Of a stretch of DNA of 64,000 nt, positions 1 to 8,658 are shown one piece after another. The stretch comes from Sulfitobacter mediterraneus. GTDB taxonomy: Bacteria; Pseudomonadota; Alphaproteobacteria; Rhodobacterales; Rhodobacteraceae. The notes under the pieces are model-generated. The model was not told the origin of the DNA and searched no databases. It saw only the letters and a program-made list of their open reading frames with translations. How positions within the stretch are numbered: the stretch's first letter is position 1; every line of letters begins with the position of its first letter. The DNA lies in NCBI RefSeq assembly GCF_003054325.1, contig NZ_QBKU01000004.1:124001-188000 (forward strand), written 5' to 3'. A program made the translations under genes and the position numbers.

Positions 1-70
1 CAAACCAGCCGAGACAAAAGGCAACAAAAAGAATAATCGCGGTGGCGAGGACAAATTCAGTTCTGCTCAT
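1..70 (-). CDS. N-terminus of a small membrane protein, cut by window edge
   Basis: An ATG at position 70 (minus strand) opens a frame that runs off the left edge after 23 codons. The visible part starts MSRTEFVLATA and continues as one uninterrupted hydrophobic stretch ending near GWF, so it looks like an N-terminal membrane anchor. The start overlaps the 3' end of the OmpA-type gene by 14 bases, which suggests translational coupling in one operon. The rest of the protein lies outside the window, so no function can be given. Confidence 0.6.
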   Translation of the reverse strand, partial: MSRTEFVLATAIILFVAFCLGWF

Positions 71-1964
71 CGGATGGGCCTTCTGCGTCGGATGCTTCCG
101 GTGTATCGCCCGATTCCGCGATACTTTCCAGCGTTGTTTCTTCGGGAACGGCAACCGTATCGGGGCGGATCAATTTGAATTCAATGCGCCGGTTGGCCTC
201 GCGGCCTGCTTCGGTTTTGTTGTCGGCAATGGGTGTGGCCTCGCCATAGCCTTGGGCATTGAAAGATCCGGTCAGAACGCGGCGGGCCCGCAATTCGTTT
301 AGAACAGATTCTGCGCGGCTTTGGCTGAGGGCGAGGTTCATGCTTTCGCGGCCCTGGCTGTCTGTGTGGCCCTGAATTTCCAATGGCAGATCCCCGCAGC
401 GTTTGAGGATTTCCGCAATGTCATCCATGGTGCCAAGGGCCGAGGCATCAATGGTTGCACTGCCCGGTTCAAAGTTGATCTTGCCCACCTTCAGCACTTC
501 GCCGATCTCGGCCTCGCATTCGTCCGGCGTGGGCAGGCCCAGCACGGGATCAAGTTTTTCCTGATAGGCCACGTCGATTGTGTAATCGGCCCCTTCGCCC
601 AGTTTGTCGGACAAAAGTGAGGCAATCTCGGTGCTGGCATCAGGGTTGCCGGTGTTGCCGGTCACCGAAAGGCTATCTGGGGTGACGGTCACCGCGCCGT
701 TGTTCAATGCGGCCAAAGCTTCGAGCCCCGTCAGAACGCGCGGCGTCCAGTCGCCGGGCAGGTTCTCTGCGATACGGGCGGCGGTATAGACCTTGTCAGA
801 CCCGAACCGCGCTTTGGCATAGCTGTCGGCCAGTTCGCGCAGGGTTTGATCGCTGACGCGGCCCCGCAATTGCACTTGGCCTTCGGGGCTAAGCGTGGCT
901 GTAAATTCGGGCGGACCGGCGTTGGGGTCTTCGACTTTGGGCAACTTCGCCTTGAGGGCAAACACTTCGGGCAGGCTGGTTTCCAACTCACCGACAACAC
1001 GGTCAAATAGGGCTTGATCGGCGCCGGGCAGGGCCACCAAGGTGATGTCGGCATCGGCGAATGTGACGGAGCCACCTTCCAGACGTTGCACAGCTTCGAT
1101 GGCTTGTGTGACGGCCTTGCCCCAGTTTGGACTGGGTACGCCAAGGCCAACGGTACAGCGGGCAGTGCCAGTGACACCGGCGCGGGTGCCTGTCGCGAGA
1201 ATACGGATACGGGCCTCTTCAGTGTCGGCGGAACAGGCATCAAAACGGGCACCGTTTTCGTCAATGCCAAAGCGCAGGGCGAAAGGCGTGATCACCGGGC
1301 GCGGTGCGGCGATATCCATAACCAGCGTCAGGTTGGGCGGCGCGGCGCGGCGCAACTTGGCTTCAATCGCGGCTTTGGCCTCCGGGCTGTCGGAAATGGC
1401 GGTGATCGAAACATGCCCGGCCTCAACTGATGCTTTGGCGCGGGGCAATTGGGCAATGGCGTTGATGGCAAAAGCCAGCGCCTCTTCCCAGCCGGGTGGG
1501 GCGGGATAATCGGCTGCTTCTAGCAGATCGGTGACATCCGCGTCTCCGGCCACTTTGGTAAACCTTTTTACGGTCGCCGCGCGGTCCGTGCTGGCGGGAA
1601 CCAGACCGATGATGGAAATGCCGCTGTCGTTGCGCAGCACTTCGGCAGAAAAGCGGGGCGCTGCAAGAGCAGCTTGGGCTTCTACCTCCATTTCGTCGAT
1701 CACCCGCGCGGCATCAACAATCGACCCTGCGGTGGTCAACGCCCGAAAGCGGATCGCCTCTGTCGGGGCGATCCCCGAAAGTGTGACCTGAAGGCCATCG
1801 GCCTGCACTTCGGCCCAGGTCATGGCATTGTCATCCAGCGCATCGCGCACCCCGATTTCGGAGGATTCCTCAATCAGTTTGACGGAAAAGTTGGCGGCAA
1901 CCAGCGAAACAACCGCCGCAGCGGTAAACGTCAGGCTGATGATCAAAAGAGCGGACAGGCGCAT
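57..1964 (-). CDS. OmpA-family protein with BON-like repeats
   Basis: A 635-residue envelope protein. Residues 5-25 are a hydrophobic signal or anchor. The long middle part contains several short beta-alpha units with the look of BON domains (for example VTLSGIAP near residue 60, ISIIGLVP near 115, QVQLRGRVS in the second half). A C-terminal OmpA/MotB domain at roughly 493-599 has the peptidoglycan-binding signature QGHTDSQG and ends REANRRIEFKL. A 36-residue acidic tail follows. By family knowledge the OmpA domain binds peptidoglycan and BON domains bind membrane lipid or envelope partners, so it probably tethers membrane and wall. The BON plus OmpA architecture recalls the ArfA type of protein. 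It is followed by an overlapping small membrane gene. Confidence 0.85.
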   Translation of the reverse strand: MRLSALLIISLTFTAAAVVSLVAANFSVKLIEESSEIGVRDALDDNAMTWAEVQADGLQVTLSGIAPTEAIRFRALTTAGSIVDAARVIDEMEVEAQAALAAPRFSAEVLRNDSGISIIGLVPASTDRAATVKRFTKVAGDADVTDLLEAADYPAPPGWEEALAFAINAIAQLPRAKASVEAGHVSITAISDSPEAKAAIEAKLRRAAPPNLTLVMDIAAPRPVITPFALRFGIDENGARFDACSADTEEARIRILATGTRAGVTGTARCTVGLGVPSPNWGKAVTQAIEAVQRLEGGSVTFADADITLVALPGADQALFDRVVGELETSLPEVFALKAKLPKVEDPNAGPPEFTATLSPEGQVQLRGRVSDQTLRELADSYAKARFGSDKVYTAARIAENLPGDWTPRVLTGLEALAALNNGAVTVTPDSLSVTGNTGNPDASTEIASLLSDKLGEGADYTIDVAYQEKLDPVLGLPTPDECEAEIGEVLKVGKINFEPGSATIDASALGTMDDIAEILKRCGDLPLEIQGHTDSQGRESMNLALSQSRAESVLNELRARRVLTGSFNAQGYGEATPIADNKTEAGREANRRIEFKLIRPDTVAVPEETTLESIAESGDTPEASDAEGPSDEQN

Positions 1965-2025
1965 GCGTCAACTTCTGTACAGTTCAAGGTCAGCCTTTGA
2001 TACGCCCGCAGGCGCGGGGGTGCAA

Positions 2026-3000
2026 TCACGCCAGCAGGCTTGCGGCAAAAAACACAAGCGGGATCATGCCGGTATCGCGGTTGACGCGAAAAAGTTGCAG
2101 CATTTTTGCGGGATCATGGATGTCGAGCCCGCGCAATTGCCACGCCATATGCCATCCCATCGCCCAAGGTCCGGCAAGGGCAATAACCATCGCTAGAACC
2201 GAGGCATTGGGCAATGCGGCAAAGACCACGGCCAGCCCCATCAGGCCAACAGTGGCCATCAAGAACCGGCGCAACCATTGTGATGTGTTCTCGCCAAACA
2301 GGCGGGCGGTGGATTTGACCCCGATCAACGCGTCATCCTCGGTGTCTTGATGGGCGTAGATGGTATCGTAGAACAACGTCCAGGCGATGCCCGCGCCATA
2401 AAGCAAAAGAGCAGGCGATCCGAGGCTGCCGGTATGTGCTGTCCAGACCAGCAAAGCGCCCCAGTTGAAAGCGACACCCAGAAACACCTGTGGCCACCAT
2501 GTAAACCGCTTTGCGAAGGGGTAAATCACCACGGGGATCAATGACAAAACCCCAAGCGAGATCGCCGCGTGATTGAAAGTGAACAGTATCAATGCGGCGA
2601 GAATGATCTGCGCAAACATCCAGACCAAAGCTTGCCGCGCAGTGACGCGCCCTGACGGGATCGGCCGGGACCGGGTGCGGGCGACCTGCGCATCAAATTT
2701 GCGATCGGTGATATCATTCCAAGTGCAGCCCGCACCGCGCATCAGCCAAGCGCCCATGCCGCAGCCGACAAAGATCCACAGATCCTCCCAGCGGAGAGAT
2801 TGATCAAACAAGATCGCCAGCGCCAAACCCCACCAGCACGGCAGCAACAAAAGCCATGTTCCAATAGGCCGATCCGCGCGGCTGAGCTGTAGATAGGGGC
2901 GGGCCGCGGCGGGCGCGTATTTGTCCACCCAATTGTCTGCCGGGGCGTCTGCCACAGTTTGATCGTCCGGTGCATCTGGCGAAGGCGGGTGGTCTTGCAT
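2026..3000 (-). CDS. ubiA: 4-hydroxybenzoate polyprenyltransferase
   Basis: A UbiA prenyltransferase that attaches the polyprenyl tail to 4-hydroxybenzoate in ubiquinone synthesis, in the inner membrane. Visible marks are RADRPIGTWLLLLPCWWG, the first aspartate-rich motif NDITDRKFD, the second one DTIYAHQDTEDD, and about eight or nine membrane helices. From the ATG at 3000 it has 324 residues. A GTG at 2955 would give 309 residues and start near VADAPADNW, and I cannot decide between them, because no convincing ribosome binding site precedes the ATG. The gene is divergent from rsmE with only 12 bases between the two start codons if the ATG is used. Confidence 0.92.
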   Translation of the reverse strand: MQDHPPSPDAPDDQTVADAPADNWVDKYAPAAARPYLQLSRADRPIGTWLLLLPCWWGLALAILFDQSLRWEDLWIFVGCGMGAWLMRGAGCTWNDITDRKFDAQVARTRSRPIPSGRVTARQALVWMFAQIILAALILFTFNHAAISLGVLSLIPVVIYPFAKRFTWWPQVFLGVAFNWGALLVWTAHTGSLGSPALLLYGAGIAWTLFYDTIYAHQDTEDDALIGVKSTARLFGENTSQWLRRFLMATVGLMGLAVVFAALPNASVLAMVIALAGPWAMGWHMAWQLRGLDIHDPAKMLQLFRVNRDTGMIPLVFFAASLLA

Positions 3001-3012
3001 ATATCTTGGCCC

Positions 3013-3741
3013 ATGAGTGCAAAAATCAGACTTTATGTAGATCACCCACTGGGGCCGGGGCAATCGGTTCCTTTGGACAAAGCGCAGGCGCACTACCTTT
3101 TTGGGGTGATGCGACTGGCTGTTGGGGCGCAGGTGCTGCTGTTTAATGGCCGCGATGGCGAATGGCGGGCGGATGTAGTGGAGGCGGGCAAGCGGGGCGG
3201 TATTCTGGTTTGCGATGTGCAAACGCGGGACTTGCAGATGCCCCCCGATCTATGGCTGATGTTTGCCCCGATCAAAAAGGCCCGAACCGATTTCATCGTG
3301 GAAAAAGCCGCCGAGATGGGCGCGGCGCGAATTGTGCCGGTTATGACGGATTTTACCAATGCTGGACGGGTGCAACGCGATCGCTTGCAAGCCCATGCCG
3401 TTGAAGCGGCAGAGCAATGTGGCGGCACATTTGTGCCCGAGGTGGCCGAAGCGGTGAAGTTCGACCGTCTGCTGGACGGCTGGCGCCCGGAGCGCCGGAT
3501 CATGTTTTGTGACGAGGCATTGGCACAAAACGGCGGTGCGGCGGGGCTGGCGGGCGCAGACACTGGACCCTGGGCCATTCTGATTGGACCCGAAGGCGGA
3601 TTTTCAGAGCGTGAGCGTGGCAGGTTGCAGCGGCTGGAGGCGGCACATGCGGTGCGCCTTGGTCCGCGGATTTTGCGTGCGGACACGGCGGCGGTGGCGG
3701 CGATGACGCTTTGGCAACAGTCCATGGGCGATTGGGCGTGA
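3013..3741 (+). CDS. rsmE: 16S rRNA m3U1498 methyltransferase RsmE
   Basis: A 242-residue SPOUT-type methyltransferase expected to methylate N3 of U1498 in 16S rRNA using S-adenosylmethionine. The trefoil-knot signatures are visible: IGPEGGFSERE near residue 190 and LGPRILRADTA near the C-terminus, with KKARTDFIVEKAAEMGA in the middle. The start MSAKIRLYV is chosen because family members begin this way. Earlier in-frame starts lie inside the divergent ubiA gene. No Shine-Dalgarno sequence precedes the ATG. Confidence 0.92.
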   Translation: MSAKIRLYVDHPLGPGQSVPLDKAQAHYLFGVMRLAVGAQVLLFNGRDGEWRADVVEAGKRGGILVCDVQTRDLQMPPDLWLMFAPIKKARTDFIVEKAAEMGAARIVPVMTDFTNAGRVQRDRLQAHAVEAAEQCGGTFVPEVAEAVKFDRLLDGWRPERRIMFCDEALAQNGGAAGLAGADTGPWAILIGPEGGFSERERGRLQRLEAAHAVRLGPRILRADTAAVAAMTLWQQSMGDWA

Positions 3742-3760
3742 GGGCGAAGTATTCTTTGCA

Positions 3761-3820
3761 AGCACTGGGGGTTTCACACCCCCAGACCCCCGTGGAGGTT
3801 TTTTTAGCCAAATGAAGATG
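3761..3820 (+). repeat. Stem-loop followed by a T run and GCCAAATGAAGA tail
   Basis: A 7-bp perfect inverted repeat, TGGGGGT (3766-3772) and ACCCCCA (3778-3784), is followed by a purine/C-rich stretch, a run of seven T and the tail GCCAAATGAAGA. From memory, similar gene-end modules with this tail recur in Rhodobacterales genomes. Here it sits just after rsmE and could also serve as its terminator. I found no second copy in the window. Confidence 0.5.
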
Positions 3821-3831
3821 GGCAGTTTGCG

Positions 3832-4359
3832 ATGAGTTTTTTCAGACCAGAGGCACGGGCGCAGCTGTGGCGTTGGCGCGAAGTGATCGCGGCGACCGGT
3901 GTTGTCCTTATCGGTATCTGGATGGTGGCGGGGCCGGGGCTTTTGCTGGCGATCCCCGGTTATGCTTTGATCCTTGGCGGTGTTGCGCTGGCTTGGCTGG
4001 GTGTGCAGCGCGGGCGGTTTCGCGGGGCGGATGGCGGCGCGGGCGCGGTGCAGGTGGACGAGGGGCAGGTGAGCTATTTTGGCCCGTTGACCGGGGGCAC
4101 AGTGGCCCTGCGCGAGATGGACAGCCTGACCTTGGACGGGGCGATGTTTCCGGCGCATTGGCGACTGACCCAGCGAGGGCAGCCTGCCTTGTTGATCCCG
4201 GTGAATGCGGCGGGGGCGGAGGCGCTTTTTGATGCATTTGCGACGCTGCCGGGGCTGCGCACCGAGCGGATGCTCAGCATGTTGAACGCAAATTCCCATC
4301 AAGCGGTTGTGATCTGGCGGCGCGGCCCACCGGGGCAAAACCCGCAGCAGCTGCATTGA
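3832..4359 (+). CDS. Conserved membrane protein of unknown function, possible PH-like domain
   Basis: A 175-residue protein. Residues about 18-60 hold two closely spaced hydrophobic segments (IAATGVVLIGIWMVAG, then LLLAIPGYALILGGVALAWL). The rest is a soluble beta-rich domain with alternating hydrophobics (VQVDEGQVSYFGPL, ALREMDSLTLDG, WRLTQRGQPALLIPV). The pattern of a two-helix hairpin followed by a small beta domain recalls bacterial PH-like membrane proteins, which is an inference only. It stands alone between rsmE and gshA, codirectional with both. Function unknown. Confidence 0.75.
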   Translation: MSFFRPEARAQLWRWREVIAATGVVLIGIWMVAGPGLLLAIPGYALILGGVALAWLGVQRGRFRGADGGAGAVQVDEGQVSYFGPLTGGTVALREMDSLTLDGAMFPAHWRLTQRGQPALLIPVNAAGAEALFDAFATLPGLRTERMLSMLNANSHQAVVIWRRGPPGQNPQQLH

Positions 4360-4419
4360 CACCCCTCGCAATTCCCCGCATCCCTTCGGAAGCACAGAGC
4401 CAATATCGGAGCCTTTAAT

Positions 4420-5790
4420 ATGTCCATTCCTCAATCCGGCGGTGGCCCGATCGAACATCGCGACCAGCTTGCGCAATATCTTGCGGACGGCTGTAAACCC
4501 AAGGAAGATTGGCGCATTGGCACCGAACACGAGAAGTTTGGCTATTGCAAAGACACGCTTTTGCCGCTGCCTTATGAGGGAGAACGGTCCATCCGCGTGA
4601 TGCTGGAAGGGCTACGCGACCGGCACAATTGGGCTCCTGTCGAAGAGGGCGGTAAACTGATCGGCCTTGAGAAAGACGGCGCGAATATCTCGCTTGAGCC
4701 GGGAGGGCAGTTGGAATTGTCCGGTGCGCCGGTCGAGACCATTCATGAAACCTGCGACGAGGTGAACACGCATCTTAAGCAGGTCAAGGATGTGGCCGAT
4801 GAGATCGGTGTTGGCTGGATCGGTCTGGGCGCGGCCCCGGTCTGGACCCACGAGCAGATGGATCTGATGCCCAAGGGCCGCTACAAGTTGATGAACGACT
4901 ATATGACCAAGGTTGGCACCATGGGCCGGGTGATGATGCGCCGGACCTGTACGGTGCAGGTCAACCTTGATTTCGGGTCCGAGGCTGACATGGTCAAGAA
5001 GATGCGCGTGGCGCTGGCCCTGCAGCCGGTGGCGACCGCCCTGTTTGCCAATTCACCGTTCTTTGAGGGCAAACCCAATGGCCACAAATCCTGGCGCAGC
5101 CGGGTTTGGCGTGATCTGGATGGTGCCCGCACCGGGATGTTGCCCTTTGTGTTTGAGGATGGCTTTGGCTTTGAACGCTGGGTGGATTATGCACTCGATG
5201 TGCCGATGTATTTTGTCTATCGCGATGGCCAGTATATCGATGCGCTTGGCATGTCTTTCCGTGACTTTATGGAAGGCAAATTGCCTGCCTTGCCCGGCGA
5301 AACACCAACGCTCAGCGATTGGGCCGATCATCTGACCACAGCCTTTCCCGAGGCGCGGATGAAAAAGTTTATCGAAATGCGCGGGGCCGATGGTGGCCCT
5401 TGGCGGCGGCTGTGCGCCCTGCCGGCATTCTGGGTAGGTCTGATGTATGATCAGAACGCGCTGGATGCGGCATGGGATCTGGTCAAGGGTTGGACCGCCG
5501 AGCAGCGCGATGCCTTGCGCATTGCCGCGTCAGTGCACGGACTGCAAGCCGAAGTGGACGGTATCAAGATGCATGACATCGCCCATGAGGCTGTGATGTT
5601 GTCTGATATGGGGCTGCGCGCGCGCCGCCGTACGGGCGCGGGTGGTCTGGTGCCGGATGAGACACATTTCCTGAATGCGCTGAAAGAAAGCATCGAAAGC
5701 GGCAAGGTGCCAGCGGATGAGCTTTTGGAAGACTACCACGGCAAATGGGGCGGCGATCTGGACCGGATTTATGCCGAGTACAGTTACTAA
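4420..5790 (+). CDS. gshA: Glutamate-cysteine ligase
   Basis: A 456-residue ATP-dependent ligase joining L-glutamate and L-cysteine, the first step of glutathione synthesis in the cytosol. Its length and the motifs RIGTEHEKFGY near the N-terminus, LEPGGQLELSGAP, the MMRRTCTVQVNLDF stretch and NSPFFEGKPNGHKSWRS mark the plant/alphaproteobacterial class of GshA. The ATG at 4420 gives the expected N-terminus. It appears monocistronic: the next gene on the right is convergent with a 9-base gap. Two other glutathione genes lie in the window, chaC at 52.5 kb and gloB at 59.9 kb. Confidence 0.95.
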   Translation: MSIPQSGGGPIEHRDQLAQYLADGCKPKEDWRIGTEHEKFGYCKDTLLPLPYEGERSIRVMLEGLRDRHNWAPVEEGGKLIGLEKDGANISLEPGGQLELSGAPVETIHETCDEVNTHLKQVKDVADEIGVGWIGLGAAPVWTHEQMDLMPKGRYKLMNDYMTKVGTMGRVMMRRTCTVQVNLDFGSEADMVKKMRVALALQPVATALFANSPFFEGKPNGHKSWRSRVWRDLDGARTGMLPFVFEDGFGFERWVDYALDVPMYFVYRDGQYIDALGMSFRDFMEGKLPALPGETPTLSDWADHLTTAFPEARMKKFIEMRGADGGPWRRLCALPAFWVGLMYDQNALDAAWDLVKGWTAEQRDALRIAASVHGLQAEVDGIKMHDIAHEAVMLSDMGLRARRRTGAGGLVPDETHFLNALKESIESGKVPADELLEDYHGKWGGDLDRIYAEYSY

Positions 5791-5799
5791 CCGCCCGCT

Positions 5800-6423
5800 C
5801 TAACCTACCCGCGTCGTGAGCACCTTGATCGCAATCGCGCCAAAGGCCAGTGCAAAGAACCCCTCAAACCCTCGTTTGGCGCGGGTGTAGGCGGCGGTCA
5901 TCGGCGCGGATGAAAAGATCAGCGCATAGAGGTGGAACATCAGCAGGCTTTGCACGCCGACCGCTGCGATCACGGTGATCAGGGCGCTGGGCGCGGTGCC
6001 GGGCGGGATGCCGATGGCGTATAGCGCCCCGAAAAACAGGACCGCTTTGGGGTTTGTCAGATGCAGGGCCAGCCCCTTGGCATAGGCGCGGCGCGGGGTG
6101 GTTTTGGGCAGCGGCTTGGTGGTGATCTTGTTACCCATCCAAGCGGCGCGGGCGGATTTCACCGCCAGCCACATCAGGTAGGCCGCGCCGATATAGCGGA
6201 CGACCTCAAACACCCAGACATTGGCGGACATCACTGCTCCAAGGCCAAAGGCCGCCGCGATGGACCACATGAAAGATCCGGTGGTCACGCCCGACGCCAG
6301 CGCCAGCCCGGACCGCCTCCCCGATGACATGGATGTGCCTGCAATGGCCAAGGTGGCGGGGCCGGGGCTGCCTGCGGCGATAAACGCGGCAAAGAGGATC
6401 ACAGGGAGGTTTACATCAGTCAT
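5800..6423 (-). CDS. LysE/RhtB-family exporter
   Basis: A 207-residue inner membrane protein of the LysE superfamily, whose members export amino acids or related small metabolites. The N-terminal signature FIAAGSPGPATLAIAG, the motif LTNPKAVLFF and about six hydrophobic helices are clear. The start MTDVNLP at 6423 overlaps the stop of the preceding 92-residue gene as ATGA, so the two are probably coupled. It is the last gene of the pyrB-plsY operon run. The substrate cannot be read from sequence. Confidence 0.88.
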   Translation of the reverse strand: MTDVNLPVILFAAFIAAGSPGPATLAIAGTSMSSGRRSGLALASGVTTGSFMWSIAAAFGLGAVMSANVWVFEVVRYIGAAYLMWLAVKSARAAWMGNKITTKPLPKTTPRRAYAKGLALHLTNPKAVLFFGALYAIGIPPGTAPSALITVIAAVGVQSLLMFHLYALIFSSAPMTAAYTRAKRGFEGFFALAFGAIAIKVLTTRVG

Positions 6424-6698
6424 GTTGGCTCTTTCGGGTCTGGGCGGTAGCCGCGCAGGAATGAGATGACCTTTTCGGCAGGCATTTCGCAAGGGTAAAG
6501 CCGGGGACCGTCCTTGGGCGCGTAGAAATTCAGGCTGATATAGTCCGGCCCACCCAGTTCCTGTGCCACCAGTTTTTGCGATTTTCCTGCCGCGAAGAGG
6601 CTGCGGGTTACGAGATATCGGCGATTGTTGTAATGTCCGGTGCCTGCGCCGATGGGAATGGCGTCGAGATGTGCCGCGACATCATCGGGGGGTTTCAC
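6420..6698 (-). CDS. Conserved small protein of unknown function
   Basis: A 92-residue soluble protein beginning with a GTG that overlaps the plsY stop (GTGA) and ending in an ATGA overlap with the LysE gene, so it is locked between two genes in frame-coupled fashion. Visible features are HYNNRRYLVTRSLFAAG, LGGPDYISLNFYAP and LYPCEMPAEKVISFLRGY. No catalytic signature is recognised. It is mixed alpha/beta and has no membrane segment. The tight packing argues that it is a genuine gene. Confidence 0.75.
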   Translation of the reverse strand: MKPPDDVAAHLDAIPIGAGTGHYNNRRYLVTRSLFAAGKSQKLVAQELGGPDYISLNFYAPKDGPRLYPCEMPAEKVISFLRGYRPDPKEPT

Positions 6699-7303
6699 CC
6701 CTTTTGGCCAATCTTGGGTTCTTCGCCGGATCGGATGCGTTTGATATTGGCGCGGTGCCGCCAGTAGATCAGCAAGGTCAGAGCCACGCCCAGAACAACC
6801 ATCTGCCCAAAGTTGAGCAGGACCATCAAAAACGTCGATGCCGCCGCCGCTGCCAATGCGCCCATTGAGGAAATTCGTGTGCTAAAGGCGCCGATCAGCC
6901 ATGCAATGCAGCACCCAACCCCGACAGGCCAGGCGAGTGCCAATAGCAGGCCGAGCAATGTCGCCACACCTTTGCCGCCCTTAAAGCGGAGCCAGATCGG
7001 ATAGCAATGCCCCAGCATCGCGGCAATCGCAGCTATCTGTGCGGCATCCTCGCCGACCATTGCGCGGGCCAATAGGACGGCCACTGCGCCTTTGCCGCCG
7101 TCAAACAGCAGGGTCAGCGCCGCGGCGGTCTTGTTGCCGGTGCGCAAGACATTGGTCGCGCCGATGTTGCCAGATCCGATATCACGTAGGTTTCCCAGGT
7201 TCATCACACGCGCGAGGATCATCCCAAACGGGATGGACCCGATCAGATACCCCAGCAGGGCCCAAACCGTCAGAATAAGGGGAGAGGAGATAATCTCTGG
7301 CAT
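6695..7303 (-). CDS. plsY: Acyl-phosphate glycerol-3-phosphate acyltransferase
   Basis: A 202-residue polytopic membrane enzyme that transfers an acyl group from acyl-phosphate to glycerol-3-phosphate, the first step of phospholipid synthesis. The three PlsY motifs are present: GSIPFGMI near the start, GSGNIGATNVLR, and the glycine-rich FKGGKGVATLLG. About five to seven membrane helices are visible. The ATG at 7303 overlaps the stop of the pyrC-like gene (ATGA), and its own stop overlaps the next start, so pyrimidine and phospholipid genes share a transcript here. Confidence 0.94.
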   Translation of the reverse strand: MPEIISSPLILTVWALLGYLIGSIPFGMILARVMNLGNLRDIGSGNIGATNVLRTGNKTAAALTLLFDGGKGAVAVLLARAMVGEDAAQIAAIAAMLGHCYPIWLRFKGGKGVATLLGLLLALAWPVGVGCCIAWLIGAFSTRISSMGALAAAAASTFLMVLLNFGQMVVLGVALTLLIYWRHRANIKRIRSGEEPKIGQKG

Positions 7304-8577
7304 CAGTGGGCCTCAAATACGCAATTGCCTGCAACAAAGGTTTTCAGCACCTTACCCTGCATCCGCATCCCGTCAAATGGCGTGTTGAGCGACTTGGAGC
7401 GCAGCGAGCTGCGGTCCATCACAAAAGGCGCATCGGGGTTGAACAGCACCAGATCGGCCGGGGCACCGGCTTGCAATCGTCCGGCGGGCAGGCCAAGCCG
7501 CTTGGCCGGGTTCAGCGACATTGCGCGCCAGAGCGTTGGCAAATCCATTACCTCGGCGTGAACCAGACGCATGGCGGCGGGCAAAAAAGTCTCTAGCCCA
7601 ACCGCGCCGGAGGCAGCCTCTTCGAACGGCAGCCGTTTGGATTCTTCGTCCTGCGGGGTGTGCATTGAACAGATGATGTCAATCAAACCACTGGCGACAG
7701 CATGGGCGACCGCAAGGCGGTCCTCTTCGTCGCGCAGGGGCGGTTTGAGTTTGAAAAACGTCCTGTAATCGGCCACGTCCAGCGCATTGAGCGTCAGGTG
7801 GTGAATGCCCACACCTGCCGTGATGTCCAGCCCGTTGGCTTTGGCCCGTTCCAATGCGGGCAGGGCGCGGGCCGTGGTGATCTGGTCGGCGTGATATTTT
7901 GCGCCGGTCATTTCGATCAAGGCGATGTCGCGGTCCAGCCCCATACGCTCTGCCATCGGCGAGACAGCAGGCAATCCGCGCACCGAGGCAAATTTGCCCG
8001 ATGTGGCAGCGGCGCCTTTGCTCAGGATCGGCTCTTGCGGGTGGGCGATGACCAAGGCGCCAAGGCTGCGGGCATAGGTCAATGCACGGCCAAACACCTT
8101 GGTGTCAGTCACAACGTGATCGCAATCGGTAAAGGCAGCGGCGCCTGCATCCATCAAAAACCCGATCTCGGTCATTTCACGGCCCGCGCGGCCTTTGGTC
8201 AGGGCGGCCATTGGCACCACATTGACCGGCGCTGCCTCATTGGCGCGGCGGGTGACAAATTCGAGCACTTCAGGGCTGTCGATGGCGGGGTCTGTGTCGG
8301 GGCGCGTGATCATCGTTGTGACGCCGCCTGCTGCTGCGGCCTGCCCGGCGGAACGATAGCTTTCTTTGTGACGCTCACCCGGCTCGCAAACTTTGACCCC
8401 AAGATCGACAATGCCGGGGGCAAGGTATTGGCCGCCACAGTCGATGACGTCCGCCCCTTTCGGGGCCGTATCCTCGCCAATTTGCAGAATTTTACCCCCC
8501 GAAACCGTCAAACCCCCGGTGATGATCTGTCCGGCGTCTGGGTCAATCAGCTTGGCATTGGTGAAATGCAGGGTCAT
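7303..8577 (-). CDS. pyrC: Dihydroorotase-like protein (PyrC homologue lacking metal-ligand residues)
   Basis: A 424-residue amidohydrolase-fold protein of the dihydroorotase family, located downstream of pyrB. The overall frame is intact (APGIVDL, GVTTMITRPDTDPAID, TAGVGIHHLTLNALD, FKLKPPLRDEEDR, VGLETFLPAAMRL). The HxH that should follow the PG(I/L)VD motif is replaced by glycine 60 and lysine 62, and the usual catalytic DHAPH is replaced by SMHTPQ. It is therefore likely a non-catalytic pseudo-dihydroorotase, a known type that assembles with aspartate carbamoyltransferase; that role here is inference. The start MTLHFTNAK is chosen over an upstream in-frame ATG because it matches the family N-terminus. 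Confidence 0.88.
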   Translation of the reverse strand: MTLHFTNAKLIDPDAGQIITGGLTVSGGKILQIGEDTAPKGADVIDCGGQYLAPGIVDLGVKVCEPGERHKESYRSAGQAAAAGGVTTMITRPDTDPAIDSPEVLEFVTRRANEAAPVNVVPMAALTKGRAGREMTEIGFLMDAGAAAFTDCDHVVTDTKVFGRALTYARSLGALVIAHPQEPILSKGAAATSGKFASVRGLPAVSPMAERMGLDRDIALIEMTGAKYHADQITTARALPALERAKANGLDITAGVGIHHLTLNALDVADYRTFFKLKPPLRDEEDRLAVAHAVASGLIDIICSMHTPQDEESKRLPFEEAASGAVGLETFLPAAMRLVHAEVMDLPTLWRAMSLNPAKRLGLPAGRLQAGAPADLVLFNPDAPFVMDRSSLRSKSLNTPFDGMRMQGKVLKTFVAGNCVFEAH

Positions 8578-8658
8578 GGCGGGCCTTCGCGTATATGGAG
8601 TTGCGCCCTCTTGCCTGAAAAACCGGTTCAAACCAAGAGGGGATGTCGTGAGCGATGA

